Positions 32,864 through 40,777 of a stretch of 57,719 bases of DNA are shown here, piece by piece (the first letter of the stretch is position 1; the number at the start of each line of letters is the position of its first letter). Source of the stretch: Candidatus Melainabacteria bacterium (GTDB lineage Bacteria; Cyanobacteriota; Vampirovibrionia; Vampirovibrionales; Vampirovibrionaceae); the NCBI GenBank assembly GCA_902168245.1, contig CABHPA010000193.1:1-57719 (forward strand), in the 5' to 3' direction. A program made the position numbers and the translations under genes. The notes beneath the pieces were generated by a model that was not told where the DNA came from, did no database searches, and was given only the letters and a program-made list of their open reading frames with translations.

Positions 32864-33237
32864 ATGCAGATACTCCGTCAGACTCATGTATTAACACCCA
32901 TACGATTTGCCGGAGGCCCTGCCAGTCCTGCAAAACCCGCTGATGACAGCGCTTCCGGTAGCGCCTCCGGAAGAGATACCTTTCAAAAAACGCTTCCACT
33001 GAAGAGGCTGGCGAAAAAGCGCTGGAAGAGTTTGAAGACCGGAAAAGGTTTTATACTAATGTACTGCTCAACGCGGTTCCGAAATTCCTGCAGAAGTGTG
33101 AAGAACTCAAGCTGAATCCGCAAAAAGAAGCAGAGAAAGCTGCAGAAAAAAGGGCGTTAAAGGAAACAAAATGGCCCACTTTTCCCGATTGGGAGTTCAA
33201 TTCTGATGAAAAACCTGAGGCCAGTTCACCATCTTAA
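32864..33237 (+). pseudogene. frameshifted orphan gene with RFAG motif
   Basis: An ATG at 32864 follows GAGAGGG. The first frame encodes a 42-residue start with RFAG at 14-17 and a Ser/Ala/Gly linker, up to a run of six A bases at 32985-32990. The following sequence in that frame becomes basic and unlike a protein. One base out of phase it continues cleanly to a TAA at 33235 with a charged helical stretch (EEAGEKALEEFEDRKRFYTN ... KEAEKAAEKRALKETKWP). A single missing A would restore a ~124-residue protein. Either a real disabling mutation, slippage at the A-tract, or a sequencing error. Confidence 0.55.
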
Positions 33238-33266
33238 CCTCGTTTCATCCAGGGCGATCCGAACTT

Positions 33267-34412
33267 TTATGATTGCGCCAGTATTTTTAAAATCTTATCG
33301 TCCGGCACATCATCGCGAACCACGACTTGTCCGATGGCATCCACCGGCAGCACCAGCCGAATATTGGCGTCCCGGTTCTTTTTGTCCAGTTTCATCTTGC
33401 CCAGCAGGGTTTCAGGCTCGTAAGGCAACGAGCGGTTGACGCAGCCCAGCAGGTTGGTATGACGATACAGCGTTTCCAGTTGCGCTTCCACGGTTTCGGG
33501 AAACATGCCTAGCGACACGGACAACCGCAACGCCTTCAGCATGCCGATGGCCACCGCCTCCCCGTGCAGCAGGCCATAGTCGCTCAGGGACTCATAGGCA
33601 TGCCCGAAGGTATGCCCCAGGTTCAGGAAAAAGCGCAGCCCCTTGGTTTCCAGCTCGTCCTGCATCACTACCGCCGCCTTGATTTCGCAGCACCGACGGA
33701 TCATCTCCGCAAAATTGGCCCGCAGCGTACCCGCCTGGGCCTGATCCAGCAGCCACTGGAAAAAGCCGCTTTGTCCGGTGCAGGACGTTTCAATCAGCCC
33801 GTACTTAATCACTTCCGCCATGCCAGCGGCCAGTTCCCGTTTCGGCAGGGTGTCCAGCGTGGTGGAATCCGAAATGACCCGCAATGGCTGATGAAACGTG
33901 CCCACAATGTTTTTAACCTGGCCGAAATTCACCGCCGTTTTGCCCCCAATGGCTGAATCCACCTGCGCCACCAGCGTGGTAGGGACATGAATGACCCCCA
34001 TGCCCCGGTGGTATGTGGAAGCGCAGAATCCGGCCAAATCGCCGATGACGCCGCCGCCTAAGCCTAAAATAGCGTCTTTCCGGGTCATGTTGGCCTGCAT
34101 AGCGGTTTCATACACCTGCTGGGCCTGGCTAAGCGATTTACTTTGCTCCCCTGCCGGCACCACCAGCGGGAATACTTCAAACCCGCCTGTCTTTAGGCTG
34201 GCCATGGCGGTTTCCAGGTAGCGTTCAGCCAGGTTGGCGTCGGTCAACAGCAAAATTTTGGCGTCCGCTGCGAGTACCTGGGCGCATTCCTCGCCCAGCC
34301 GGTTCAAGAGGTCGGGAGCCACCACAATGCTGTATTGACGCGGCTCCAAGCCGGATAACGTTACCTTGATTTGCTGTTGGGCCGCTTGCGGGCTACCTGC
34401 GGTTTTCGACAT
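33267..34412 (-). CDS. aroB: 3-dehydroquinate synthase
   Basis: The 381-residue enzyme converts DAHP to 3-dehydroquinate using NAD and a metal. NAD-binding elements are VVPAGEQSKSL, AILGLGGGVIGDLAGFCASTYHRG and PTTLVAQVDSAIGGKTAVN. The metal ligands are in the AEVIKYGLIE, LNLGHTFGHAYE and LHGEAVAIGM motifs (Glu and two His). The last motifs (KLDKKNRDANIRLVLP) are also conserved. The start overlaps the end of aroK by 20 bp. Last gene of the TPR / secreted / aroK / aroB chain. Confidence 0.97.
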   Translation of the reverse strand: MSKTAGSPQAAQQQIKVTLSGLEPRQYSIVVAPDLLNRLGEECAQVLAADAKILLLTDANLAERYLETAMASLKTGGFEVFPLVVPAGEQSKSLSQAQQVYETAMQANMTRKDAILGLGGGVIGDLAGFCASTYHRGMGVIHVPTTLVAQVDSAIGGKTAVNFGQVKNIVGTFHQPLRVISDSTTLDTLPKRELAAGMAEVIKYGLIETSCTGQSGFFQWLLDQAQAGTLRANFAEMIRRCCEIKAAVVMQDELETKGLRFFLNLGHTFGHAYESLSDYGLLHGEAVAIGMLKALRLSVSLGMFPETVEAQLETLYRHTNLLGCVNRSLPYEPETLLGKMKLDKKNRDANIRLVLPVDAIGQVVVRDDVPDDKILKILAQS

Positions 34413-34968
34413 GCCGGGCCACCTTTAATTGCAATCCGCTAATAATATCCTTCACCACGTCATCCGGCCTGCGGTCAATGGTGTCCACCGTCAGGTCGGA
34501 TTGTTCGTAGTACACCCGCCGCTCCTCAAAACGCTGGCGAAAGGCGGTTTCCGTATCGGGAACGTCCACGACCGGGCGATCCTTGGGGCTGAACAGCACC
34601 CGCTCGTACAAATCGGAAACGGGCGCCCGCAGGTACACCAACGTGCCGGAGTCGCGGGCGATCCGGAATGTATCCTCCCGCACCAAGGTGCCGCCGCCGG
34701 TGGAAACCACCACTTTCTGCCGCCGGGCCAGTTCCTGCAACACCATAATTTCCGCCTTGCGGAACGACTCCTCGCCGTTTTCCTCGAAAATGACTGAAAC
34801 CGGCTTGCCAAAGCCCCGCATCACCAAATGGTCAGTGTCGTAAAAGCGATACCCGATGCGATGGGCCAGGATTTTGCCGATGGTGGATTTGCCAGCCCCC
34901 ATAAAGCCGGTCAGGTAGATTCGGCTTTGCGTATGGTTTGGGTTAAGGTCTTGGCTTGATGGGTACAC
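34393..34968 (-). CDS. aroK: shikimate kinase
   Basis: This 191-residue kinase phosphorylates shikimate. Walker A is GFMGAGKST (GAGKST at 24-29), shikimate-binding motifs are YDTDHLV and VVSTGGGTL, and the lid is LFSPKDRPVV. The start is a GTG located 26 bp inside the end of the preceding secreted-protein gene, with no clear ribosome site, so it probably depends on translational coupling. It overlaps aroB by 20 bp. Confidence 0.95.
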   Translation of the reverse strand: MYPSSQDLNPNHTQSRIYLTGFMGAGKSTIGKILAHRIGYRFYDTDHLVMRGFGKPVSVIFEENGEESFRKAEIMVLQELARRQKVVVSTGGGTLVREDTFRIARDSGTLVYLRAPVSDLYERVLFSPKDRPVVDVPDTETAFRQRFEERRVYYEQSDLTVDTIDRRPDDVVKDIISGLQLKVARHVENRR

Positions 34969-35218
34969 GTGGCTTGATGGCTTGTATGGGTTGAATGGGC
35001 ATTCGGGGCTTTACCTGGGGGCCGCCGCCGGTGTTTGGGGCGGTTGTTTGCTGGCCCGTCGGGGATGTGGTTCCGCCGCCGCTTGGGTTGCTTGGGCTAA
35101 AGTTGGGCGGAACTTTTCCGGCGCCTGGCGCGCTTCCATCCGCCAGCACGGGGGCCGGGGGTAAGCTGACCGCAACGGCGACCATCAACAGGATAACAGC
35201 TACACAATATTTTTTCAT
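34943..35218 (-). CDS. small exported Pro/Gly-rich protein
   Basis: A 91-residue protein with a clear signal peptide (MKKYCVAVILLMVAVAVSLPPAPVLA). The short disordered mature part (PPNFSPSNPSGGGTT ...) ends in Pro-Ile-Lys repeats (KPRMPIQPIQAIKPRVPIKPRP). The ATG overlaps the TGA of the upstream TPR gene (ATGA), and its end overlaps aroK. Unknown function. The real coding status is supported by the signal peptide and the two overlaps. Confidence 0.6.
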   Translation of the reverse strand: MKKYCVAVILLMVAVAVSLPPAPVLADGSAPGAGKVPPNFSPSNPSGGGTTSPTGQQTTAPNTGGGPQVKPRMPIQPIQAIKPRVPIKPRP

Positions 35219-36240
35219 TTGGGGTTATGGCTGGTAAGTTGAAGTTTCAACTGCTTGATTTTGGTTTCCACGTCCGCCTTGTCAGTGGCGTCCGGGGTCA
35301 TTTGCAGGTAAGTTTCGTAAGCTTTGACGGACTGATCGTAATTTTTCAGTTTTTCGTACGCTTGGCCCAGGTGCAGGTAAATTTCCCCAATGGTGGGATC
35401 CAGCTTTAACGCGTCGGTGTAGGCGGTCAGGGCATCGCTGTAGCGGCCCAGCCCGTAGAGCGCGTAGCCTTTGCTGTCTAGTGCGGCGGCGCTTTCCGGC
35501 TTCAGGGTCAACGATTTTTCCACCGCTTTCAGCGCCTCGTCATATTTTCCCATTTGGGCCAGCGCGTAGCCGTAGTTGTTGTAAGCCTCGGCGAACTCGC
35601 TGCCGCCTTCCACCGCCTTTTGGGAGTAGTAGGCCGATTTTGCGTAGTTGCCTTTCTTGGCGTACAGCACACCGATGTCGTAATTGATGAAATTGTTCTG
35701 CGGGGCCAGATCCACCGCCTTTTGCAGGGTTTCCAGACCCATGTCCAGACTGCCCGTTTTATCGTACAGCAGACCCAGGCTGTAATAAGCCTGCACCATC
35801 TTGGGATCCAGCCGAATGGCTTCCTGGTACTGGGTAACCGCTTCGGGGTATTTCTGCAATGCTTCCAGCACGATGCCGTAATTCATATGGGCGTAACTGT
35901 CTTGTGGCAGTAGCTTGACAGCCTTGCCCAGCATGGTTTCCGCGGAAAGGATTTGTCCCCGCGCCGCCAGTTGGGTGCCTAGCGTGTAGTAAAAATTGCC
36001 GAAGAGCTGGTTGGGATCGCGCGTGTAATACACGTAAGCTGACTGGGCCAGGTAACTGGACGGGTTCATCGCTTCCTGTAGCGGGGTGGATTTGCCATCA
36101 ATCACCGCACGGGACGGGAAAACGCTCAGGAAAAAGGCGTTAAACAGCAGAATGGCGGGAAATACCAGACTCAAGACCAACCACGGCGTTACTTTGCGAA
36201 CCGCCGAATTGCTGCCAAAGGTTTTGAAACGTGTTTGCAT
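35215..36240 (-). CDS. membrane-anchored TPR protein
   Basis: A 341-residue protein with a basic N-terminus, one membrane anchor (WLVLSLVFPAILLFNAFFLSVF, about 20-42) and six or more TPR repeats (LGTQLAARGQILSAETMLGKAVKLLPQDSYAHMNYGIVLEALQKYPEAVTQYQEAIRLDP ... GEIYLHLGQAYEKLKNYDQSVKAYETYL). The repeats probably face the periplasm. It is the first gene of the operon continuing through the secreted protein to aroK-aroB. It resembles tandem-TPR envelope assembly proteins but cannot be named. Confidence 0.8.
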   Translation of the reverse strand: MQTRFKTFGSNSAVRKVTPWLVLSLVFPAILLFNAFFLSVFPSRAVIDGKSTPLQEAMNPSSYLAQSAYVYYTRDPNQLFGNFYYTLGTQLAARGQILSAETMLGKAVKLLPQDSYAHMNYGIVLEALQKYPEAVTQYQEAIRLDPKMVQAYYSLGLLYDKTGSLDMGLETLQKAVDLAPQNNFINYDIGVLYAKKGNYAKSAYYSQKAVEGGSEFAEAYNNYGYALAQMGKYDEALKAVEKSLTLKPESAAALDSKGYALYGLGRYSDALTAYTDALKLDPTIGEIYLHLGQAYEKLKNYDQSVKAYETYLQMTPDATDKADVETKIKQLKLQLTSHNPK

Positions 36241-36403
36241 GCGCTCTGCCTATCCCTTATGTACCGTGTATTGTATCCTAAAAAGCGACCGTAGTAACCC
36301 TCCTTTAATCTGATCTTGATGCCGCCGGGCAACTTGCCTGCTCCGCTGGCCTCCCCTATCCTTCCCAGCGCCTCATGCGCCAGACCAAGAGACCAAGCCC
36401 CCC

Positions 36404-37474
36404 ATGAGCATCCCTCCCTCTCGAATCCTCGCCCTGGAAAGCAGTTGCGACGATACCTCCGTGGCCATTGTGGAAAATGGCAGACGGGTGCTGTCTAACG
36501 TTATCTGCTCCCAAACAGAACTGCATGCCCGCTATGGCGGTGTGGTGCCGGAAGCCGCCGCGCGGGAGCATATCGAGTCCATCAACGATACGCTGCAAGC
36601 GGCGCTGGATCAGGCCGGGTGCCGCCTGACCGATATCGACGCCTTTGCGGCCACCCTGGGGCCGGGACTGGTGGGTTCCCTGCTGGTGGGGGCCAATACC
36701 GGCAAAACGCTCAGCCTGATTACCGGCAAACCCTTCCTGGGAGTGAACCACTTGTACGCGCATGTGGCCTCCAACTACCTGGAAAGCGATTTGGAGCCGC
36801 CGTTTTTGTGTCTGTTGGTCAGCGGCGGGCATACCCAGCTAATTGTGGTGGAAGATTACCGTACCATGCGCATAGTGGGCGAAACGGCGGATGACGCCGT
36901 GGGCGAAGCCTACGATAAGGTGGCCCGCTTAATGAACCTGCCCTATCCGGGCGGGCCGGTGCTGGATAAACTGGCCGCCCACGGCGACCCCAAGGCATTC
37001 CGGCTGCCCAAGGCTACGCTGGAAAACCCGTATAACTTCAGTTTTAGCGGCCTGAAAACCGCCACCATGCGCGCTTACGAAAAAGCCTGCCAGTTGCTGC
37101 CCACAGATGAGTCCAAAGATGAATCCCAAAAAGATGAATCCCAAAATAAATTGAAACCGGAAGCGATGGAACGATTAAAAACGGATATGGCCGCCTCGTT
37201 CCAGCATACGGTGGTGGAAACCCTGTTTGAAAAAACGGTGCGCTGCGCCCGCGATCACGGCATTCGCACTCTGGCCGTGGCCGGTGGGGTGTCCGCCAAC
37301 AGCGGTATTCGCAATCGCTTTTTGGCATATGTTGAGGCCAATCCGGAAATGCGGCTGTATGTGCCGAAAATGTCGTTTTGCACCGATAACGCAGCCATGG
37401 TAGCGGCTTCCGCCTATTTTAACCCCATTACGGACGATATCCGCCAGGAAGTGTTCTCTCGCAGCAGCCGTTAA
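36404..37474 (+). CDS. tsaD: tRNA N6-adenosine threonylcarbamoyltransferase TsaD
   Basis: This 356-residue ASKHA-fold protein transfers threonylcarbamoyl to A37 of ANN-decoding tRNAs with TsaB/TsaE. Motifs: LALESSCDDTSVAIV, the HxxxH metal site NHLYAHVASN (H116, H120), LLVSGGHTQLIVVEDY, GEAYDKVARLMNLPYPGGP, FSFSGLKTA and LAVAGGVSANSGIR. It is ~15-20 residues longer than usual because of a hydrophilic insertion at about 233-250, made of DES(K/Q)K-type repeats that are also tandem repeats in the DNA (37106-37147). Convergent with the RelE-like gene (5-bp gap). Confidence 0.96.
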   Translation: MSIPPSRILALESSCDDTSVAIVENGRRVLSNVICSQTELHARYGGVVPEAAAREHIESINDTLQAALDQAGCRLTDIDAFAATLGPGLVGSLLVGANTGKTLSLITGKPFLGVNHLYAHVASNYLESDLEPPFLCLLVSGGHTQLIVVEDYRTMRIVGETADDAVGEAYDKVARLMNLPYPGGPVLDKLAAHGDPKAFRLPKATLENPYNFSFSGLKTATMRAYEKACQLLPTDESKDESQKDESQNKLKPEAMERLKTDMAASFQHTVVETLFEKTVRCARDHGIRTLAVAGGVSANSGIRNRFLAYVEANPEMRLYVPKMSFCTDNAAMVAASAYFNPITDDIRQEVFSRSSR

Positions 37475-37479
37475 AACGC

Positions 37480-37743
37480 CTACATCAACTTTACGCTGGT
37501 CAGGATGATAATGGGCGACTCGTTTTCCGCATGGAACGGCACCACGTACAGCAGGTAGCAACCGGGAATCCGGAATCGGTACAAGCCCCCGTCCTTTTTG
37601 TTGCCGATGTGCGTAATCTTGTTCTGGTACTCGGTAGGGTTTTCCTTGAGGATGTCGATCGCATCATCCACAAAGCGTTTGAAACGCAGGTTCAGCTTGG
37701 TGTACTGAAAGCGATAATTGGTGGTTTTCTGGATCTCATACAT
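37480..37743 (-). CDS. RelE/ParE-superfamily toxin-like protein without adjacent antitoxin
   Basis: An 87-residue protein with the RelE fold order: basic helix pair (YRFQYTKLNLRFKRFVDDAIDILKENPTEYQNKITHI), then GLYRFRIPGCYLLYVVPF and the final strand PIIILTSVKLM. The YRFRIPGCYLLYVV core matches the beta-sheet of RelE/YafQ-type mRNA interferases or ParE. The usual antitoxin is absent upstream and downstream; a solitary RHH protein occurs 14 kb away. It could be a stand-alone HigB/RelE-like regulator. Confidence 0.6.
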   Translation of the reverse strand: MYEIQKTTNYRFQYTKLNLRFKRFVDDAIDILKENPTEYQNKITHIGNKKDGGLYRFRIPGCYLLYVVPFHAENESPIIILTSVKLM

Positions 37744-37903
37744 AGGGAAGCTCGAAACCCACTGCTGACCTCATTAGAATTATAATACCCGATTTTATTT
37801 TCCAGGAGAGTTGATTCCTGAAAAAACAATGCAAATCTTGCAGAAATGATAGCTTTCCACATAAGGGGCTTTGGCCGAATTGCCCGATGGGCCGGTAATT
37901 TAG

Positions 37904-38710
37904 CTACTTTTTGTAAATGGAGAGAATCGGCACACGGGTTTTTTCCCTGAGCAGGTCTTCAATTTCATCGGCCTGCGGCGGAGAAACGACCCGTAGCTCG
38001 CGGGTGGGGTAGGCTTTTTCGCCATGGTTGCCCCGGGAATCCAGATGCCATTCCAGCGGGTAGGGGCGTTTGGGGGTGTTCAGTTGCACTTCGTCCGGCT
38101 GAATATTGTTGATAATGTCGGCAAGCAGTTCCACTTCCTTCAGGTTGGTGGGCATAAACATGCATTGCAGCGCCAGTTTGCCGGAATAATTGGCTTTCAG
38201 GTTCTTAATGCCGGAAATGATTTTTTCCAAGGTTACGCCCGCCACGGGACGGTTCATCTGCTTTAAACCCGCTTCGGTGGAGGCGTCCAGCTTGCAGGCC
38301 ACCACATCCGCCTCCTGCAAGTCCCGAATCACCGCCGGATCGTGCAACAGGGTGGCGTTGGTCAGCACCATGACCGGCTTATGGGTGTATTCCTTGATCA
38401 TGTGGATCGCTTCAGCCAGATTGAGGGCCAGGGTGGGTTCCCCGCTGCCGCTGAGGGTGATAATGTCCGCCTCTTCCCACCGGCTGCGGCGCAAGTCATG
38501 CTCCACCTGGGCGGTTGGCACATACACCTTGCGCTCGGCGGTCTTCAGCTGGATATCGCCCAGTTGGCAGTAGATGCAGTTGAACGAGCAGGTGGAGGTT
38601 TCCAGCAACAGGTCGATTCCCAGCGAGGAGCCGACCCGCCAGGAATGGACGGGGCCGTATACGGACGTTTTTTCTTCGTTGACTTCTAGAATGTCGGATT
38701 GGATGGTCAT
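37904..38710 (-). CDS. radical SAM protein (COG0731-like)
   Basis: This 268-residue protein has the radical SAM motif CSFNCIYCQ (C41, C45, C48) ligating a 4Fe-4S cluster. It starts VYGPVHSWRVGSSLGIDLL, typical of the TYW1-related/COG0731 group. The core is GSGEPTLALNLAEAIHMIKEYTHKPVMVLTNATLL, as in SAM-dependent radical enzymes using 5'-deoxyadenosyl chemistry. Substrate unknown; the group includes tRNA wybutosine-type and cofactor enzymes. The ribosome site is weak. It is transcribed alone. Confidence 0.85.
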   Translation of the reverse strand: MTIQSDILEVNEEKTSVYGPVHSWRVGSSLGIDLLLETSTCSFNCIYCQLGDIQLKTAERKVYVPTAQVEHDLRRSRWEEADIITLSGSGEPTLALNLAEAIHMIKEYTHKPVMVLTNATLLHDPAVIRDLQEADVVACKLDASTEAGLKQMNRPVAGVTLEKIISGIKNLKANYSGKLALQCMFMPTNLKEVELLADIINNIQPDEVQLNTPKRPYPLEWHLDSRGNHGEKAYPTRELRVVSPPQADEIEDLLREKTRVPILSIYKK

Positions 38711-38908
38711 GGTAGGCTACCGGCGATTTGGGGAGGCTAATACGGGTCTTGCTCGAAAGCATCGGGCTTTCTCCACAAAGACGGTTTCATCCTATCATAA
38801 GTGCCGGTGGCATAAAGCCCCCTCGTATCAGCGTCGGCCCGGCGCTAACATCAACGGGTGAGGGTAGGGGGAACGGCTAGAAGCAGGCGGTTTTGGCAGG
38901 ATTGGAAG

Positions 38909-39484
38909 TCAATCAAAACCCAGCCAGGTGATTCTGCCTTCCTGGCGCGGTGCGGCGGGCGGCGAATGATCCGGATAACCCACCGTTATCCCGCAGATTA
39001 ATTCCAGATCCGTGCCGGTTACGCCCAAAAAGCGATCCACTTCCTCTTTCACTTCCAGCGGGCTGCCCATGGCGCAGGTGCCTAGCCCTTCGGCTTCTGC
39101 GGCCAGCAGCAGGTTTTGCACCGCCATGTACACGCTGCCCATCGATGTCTGGGGATTCTCTTCCGGGTCTGGCTGGTTGTACGCGAAAATCACCACCGGC
39201 GCATCGCCCAGCGTGTAGAAAAAACGTTCCGTAAACTGGTAGAGGCTGGGTTTCAGGCGCTTTTCCAGAATGGGGCGAATGGTGTCCCAGGATTTTTGCG
39301 AATATTGCAGGTAGTCGTCCCGATAATGGCCTTGCAGCACAAAAAAGCGCCAGTTCTGCATATTTTTGCCGGAAGGTGCCCAACTGGCCGCTTCCAGTAT
39401 GCGTTCCAGCAGCGCGCGGGGAACCGGCTCGCTTTTATACTTGCGGATGCTGCGCCGTTTGCGCATCAGCTCGTAAATGTCCAT
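38909..39484 (-). CDS. nitroreductase family protein
   Basis: The 191-residue FMN enzyme starts MDIYELMRKRRSIRKYKSEPVP, the nitroreductase FMN-binding start, followed by EAASWAPSGKNMQNWRFFVL and, in the C-terminal half, MGSVYMAVQNLLLAAEAEGLGTCAMGSPLEVKEEV. It reduces nitro or quinone compounds with NAD(P)H; the physiological substrate is unknown. The ATG at 39484 follows AGGAGGGG; the longer frame to 39514 is not needed. It lies 38 bp downstream of the GGDEF gene and may be co-transcribed. Confidence 0.88.
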   Translation of the reverse strand: MDIYELMRKRRSIRKYKSEPVPRALLERILEAASWAPSGKNMQNWRFFVLQGHYRDDYLQYSQKSWDTIRPILEKRLKPSLYQFTERFFYTLGDAPVVIFAYNQPDPEENPQTSMGSVYMAVQNLLLAAEAEGLGTCAMGSPLEVKEEVDRFLGVTGTDLELICGITVGYPDHSPPAAPRQEGRITWLGFD

Positions 39485-39521
39485 CGGCCCCTCCTGTGTC
39501 ATGGCTCTGCGCAACCGCCGG

Positions 39522-40652
39522 TTACGCCAGGTGATTATGCTCGATCCGGTTCCGTCCGTTCAGTTTGGCCCGGTAAAGCTCATCGTCCGCCAGTTTGATG
39601 AAGTCCTCAAAGGATGTTAGCGCCTGTGCTTGGGGTGATTTGAAATCCGCAATGCAAATACCGAAGCTGGCGGCGGTTCTCAGGTTGACGTCATCCTCAA
39701 ACCGCAGCAGGGGCAAACTTAAATGAATTTTGGAAATGATTTGGACGGCCTCCTCCGGCCCTTTGCCTGGCATAATAATGGCGAATTCCTCGCCCCCGAA
39801 CCGGCAGCAGAAGCAATCGGCGGGGGTGTTGCCCTTGGCCACCTGGGCCACGGCTTTTAGCACCTTATCGCCCAGCAAGTGGCCGTAATTGTCGTTCAGT
39901 TTCTTAAAGTGGTCAATATCCACCATGGCAATGGCCAATACGCTCTTTTTGTCCTTGGCGTTCTTGAATTCGTAGGTCATTTTCTCCAGGAAAAAACGCT
40001 TGTTGTAGACCTTGGTCAGTTCATCCGTAATCACGGATTGGGCCAGCATGTTGGCCTCTTTGGAGAGGTTCTTGTATTCCACGTTCAGTTTCATCAGGTC
40101 GGCGGCGCGCTTTTCCAGGGCTTCCTGGTACCGGGCCTCTTTCCGCTTGGTGAAGGAAAACTCGATTAGCACGTTCCAGATCAGGTTTTTGGCGGTATCC
40201 ACCAGCCAGTCCAGTATGGGGCCCATTAGCCTGTAGAAGCACGTGGCGATAACCACCAGGAAATCAATATAGCCAACCATCGACTGTTTCAGGATTGGCG
40301 CCTGCAATGCGGCGACCTTATCCTGCATGCCGGGAGTCTTGCTCATCATATCTGTAATCGCCTGAACCACGGAGGCGGTGGTCATGCCCGGAAACCAGTT
40401 GCTTTTGGGGATAAACGGGGCCAGCCATCCGTAAACCATGTAAACGGGAGCCATCAGGTACCCGCTCACATCGTACAGAATAGTCAGCGCGGGCCGCCAG
40501 TCCCGGTAAAGGGCCAAGCCCTTGTCCAAGCTGACGCCGCCCCAGTAGGGATCCCAAATCATCGCCAGGTAACGGGCCCATAACAGGAAAAAAATCAGGC
40601 TAAACAGCGTATGTTTTATTTTTTGATACACGGCAACTCTAACGCGCTTCAA
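39522..40652 (-). CDS. membrane-associated GGDEF protein (diguanylate cyclase)
   Basis: The 376-residue protein has N-terminal hydrophobic segments (TLFSLIFFLLWARYLAMIW; YLMAPVYMVYGWLAPFI; YIDFLVVIATCFYRL), a coiled linker and a C-terminal GGDEF domain. The active site is RFGGEEF (286-290), and the substrate motif is VDIDHFKKLNDNYGH, so cyclic-di-GMP synthesis is expected. The allosteric I-site RxxD is missing: PleD-equivalent positions are Pro277 and Cys280. Feedback inhibition by c-di-GMP is thus unlikely. Membrane anchoring suggests an envelope signal. Confidence 0.88.
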   Translation of the reverse strand: MKRVRVAVYQKIKHTLFSLIFFLLWARYLAMIWDPYWGGVSLDKGLALYRDWRPALTILYDVSGYLMAPVYMVYGWLAPFIPKSNWFPGMTTASVVQAITDMMSKTPGMQDKVAALQAPILKQSMVGYIDFLVVIATCFYRLMGPILDWLVDTAKNLIWNVLIEFSFTKRKEARYQEALEKRAADLMKLNVEYKNLSKEANMLAQSVITDELTKVYNKRFFLEKMTYEFKNAKDKKSVLAIAMVDIDHFKKLNDNYGHLLGDKVLKAVAQVAKGNTPADCFCCRFGGEEFAIIMPGKGPEEAVQIISKIHLSLPLLRFEDDVNLRTAASFGICIADFKSPQAQALTSFEDFIKLADDELYRAKLNGRNRIEHNHLA

Positions 40653-40777
40653 CGTACCTACAAGTCATTCTAAACTATTTTCATGGGCCGTTGTGTTTTT
40701 ATAAAGCAGATCCATCACCCAGCGGAGGAAGTCCGCTCAATGCGCATCCACAAGTTTTCAGGTTGCCCGATGGGGCA

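Noticed and set aside
32981..32992. A6 tract considered as a programmed -1 frameshift site
   Set aside because: In the upstream frame the codons are CAA AAA ACG, so the heptamer does not fit X-XXY-YYZ; a simple indel is more likely.
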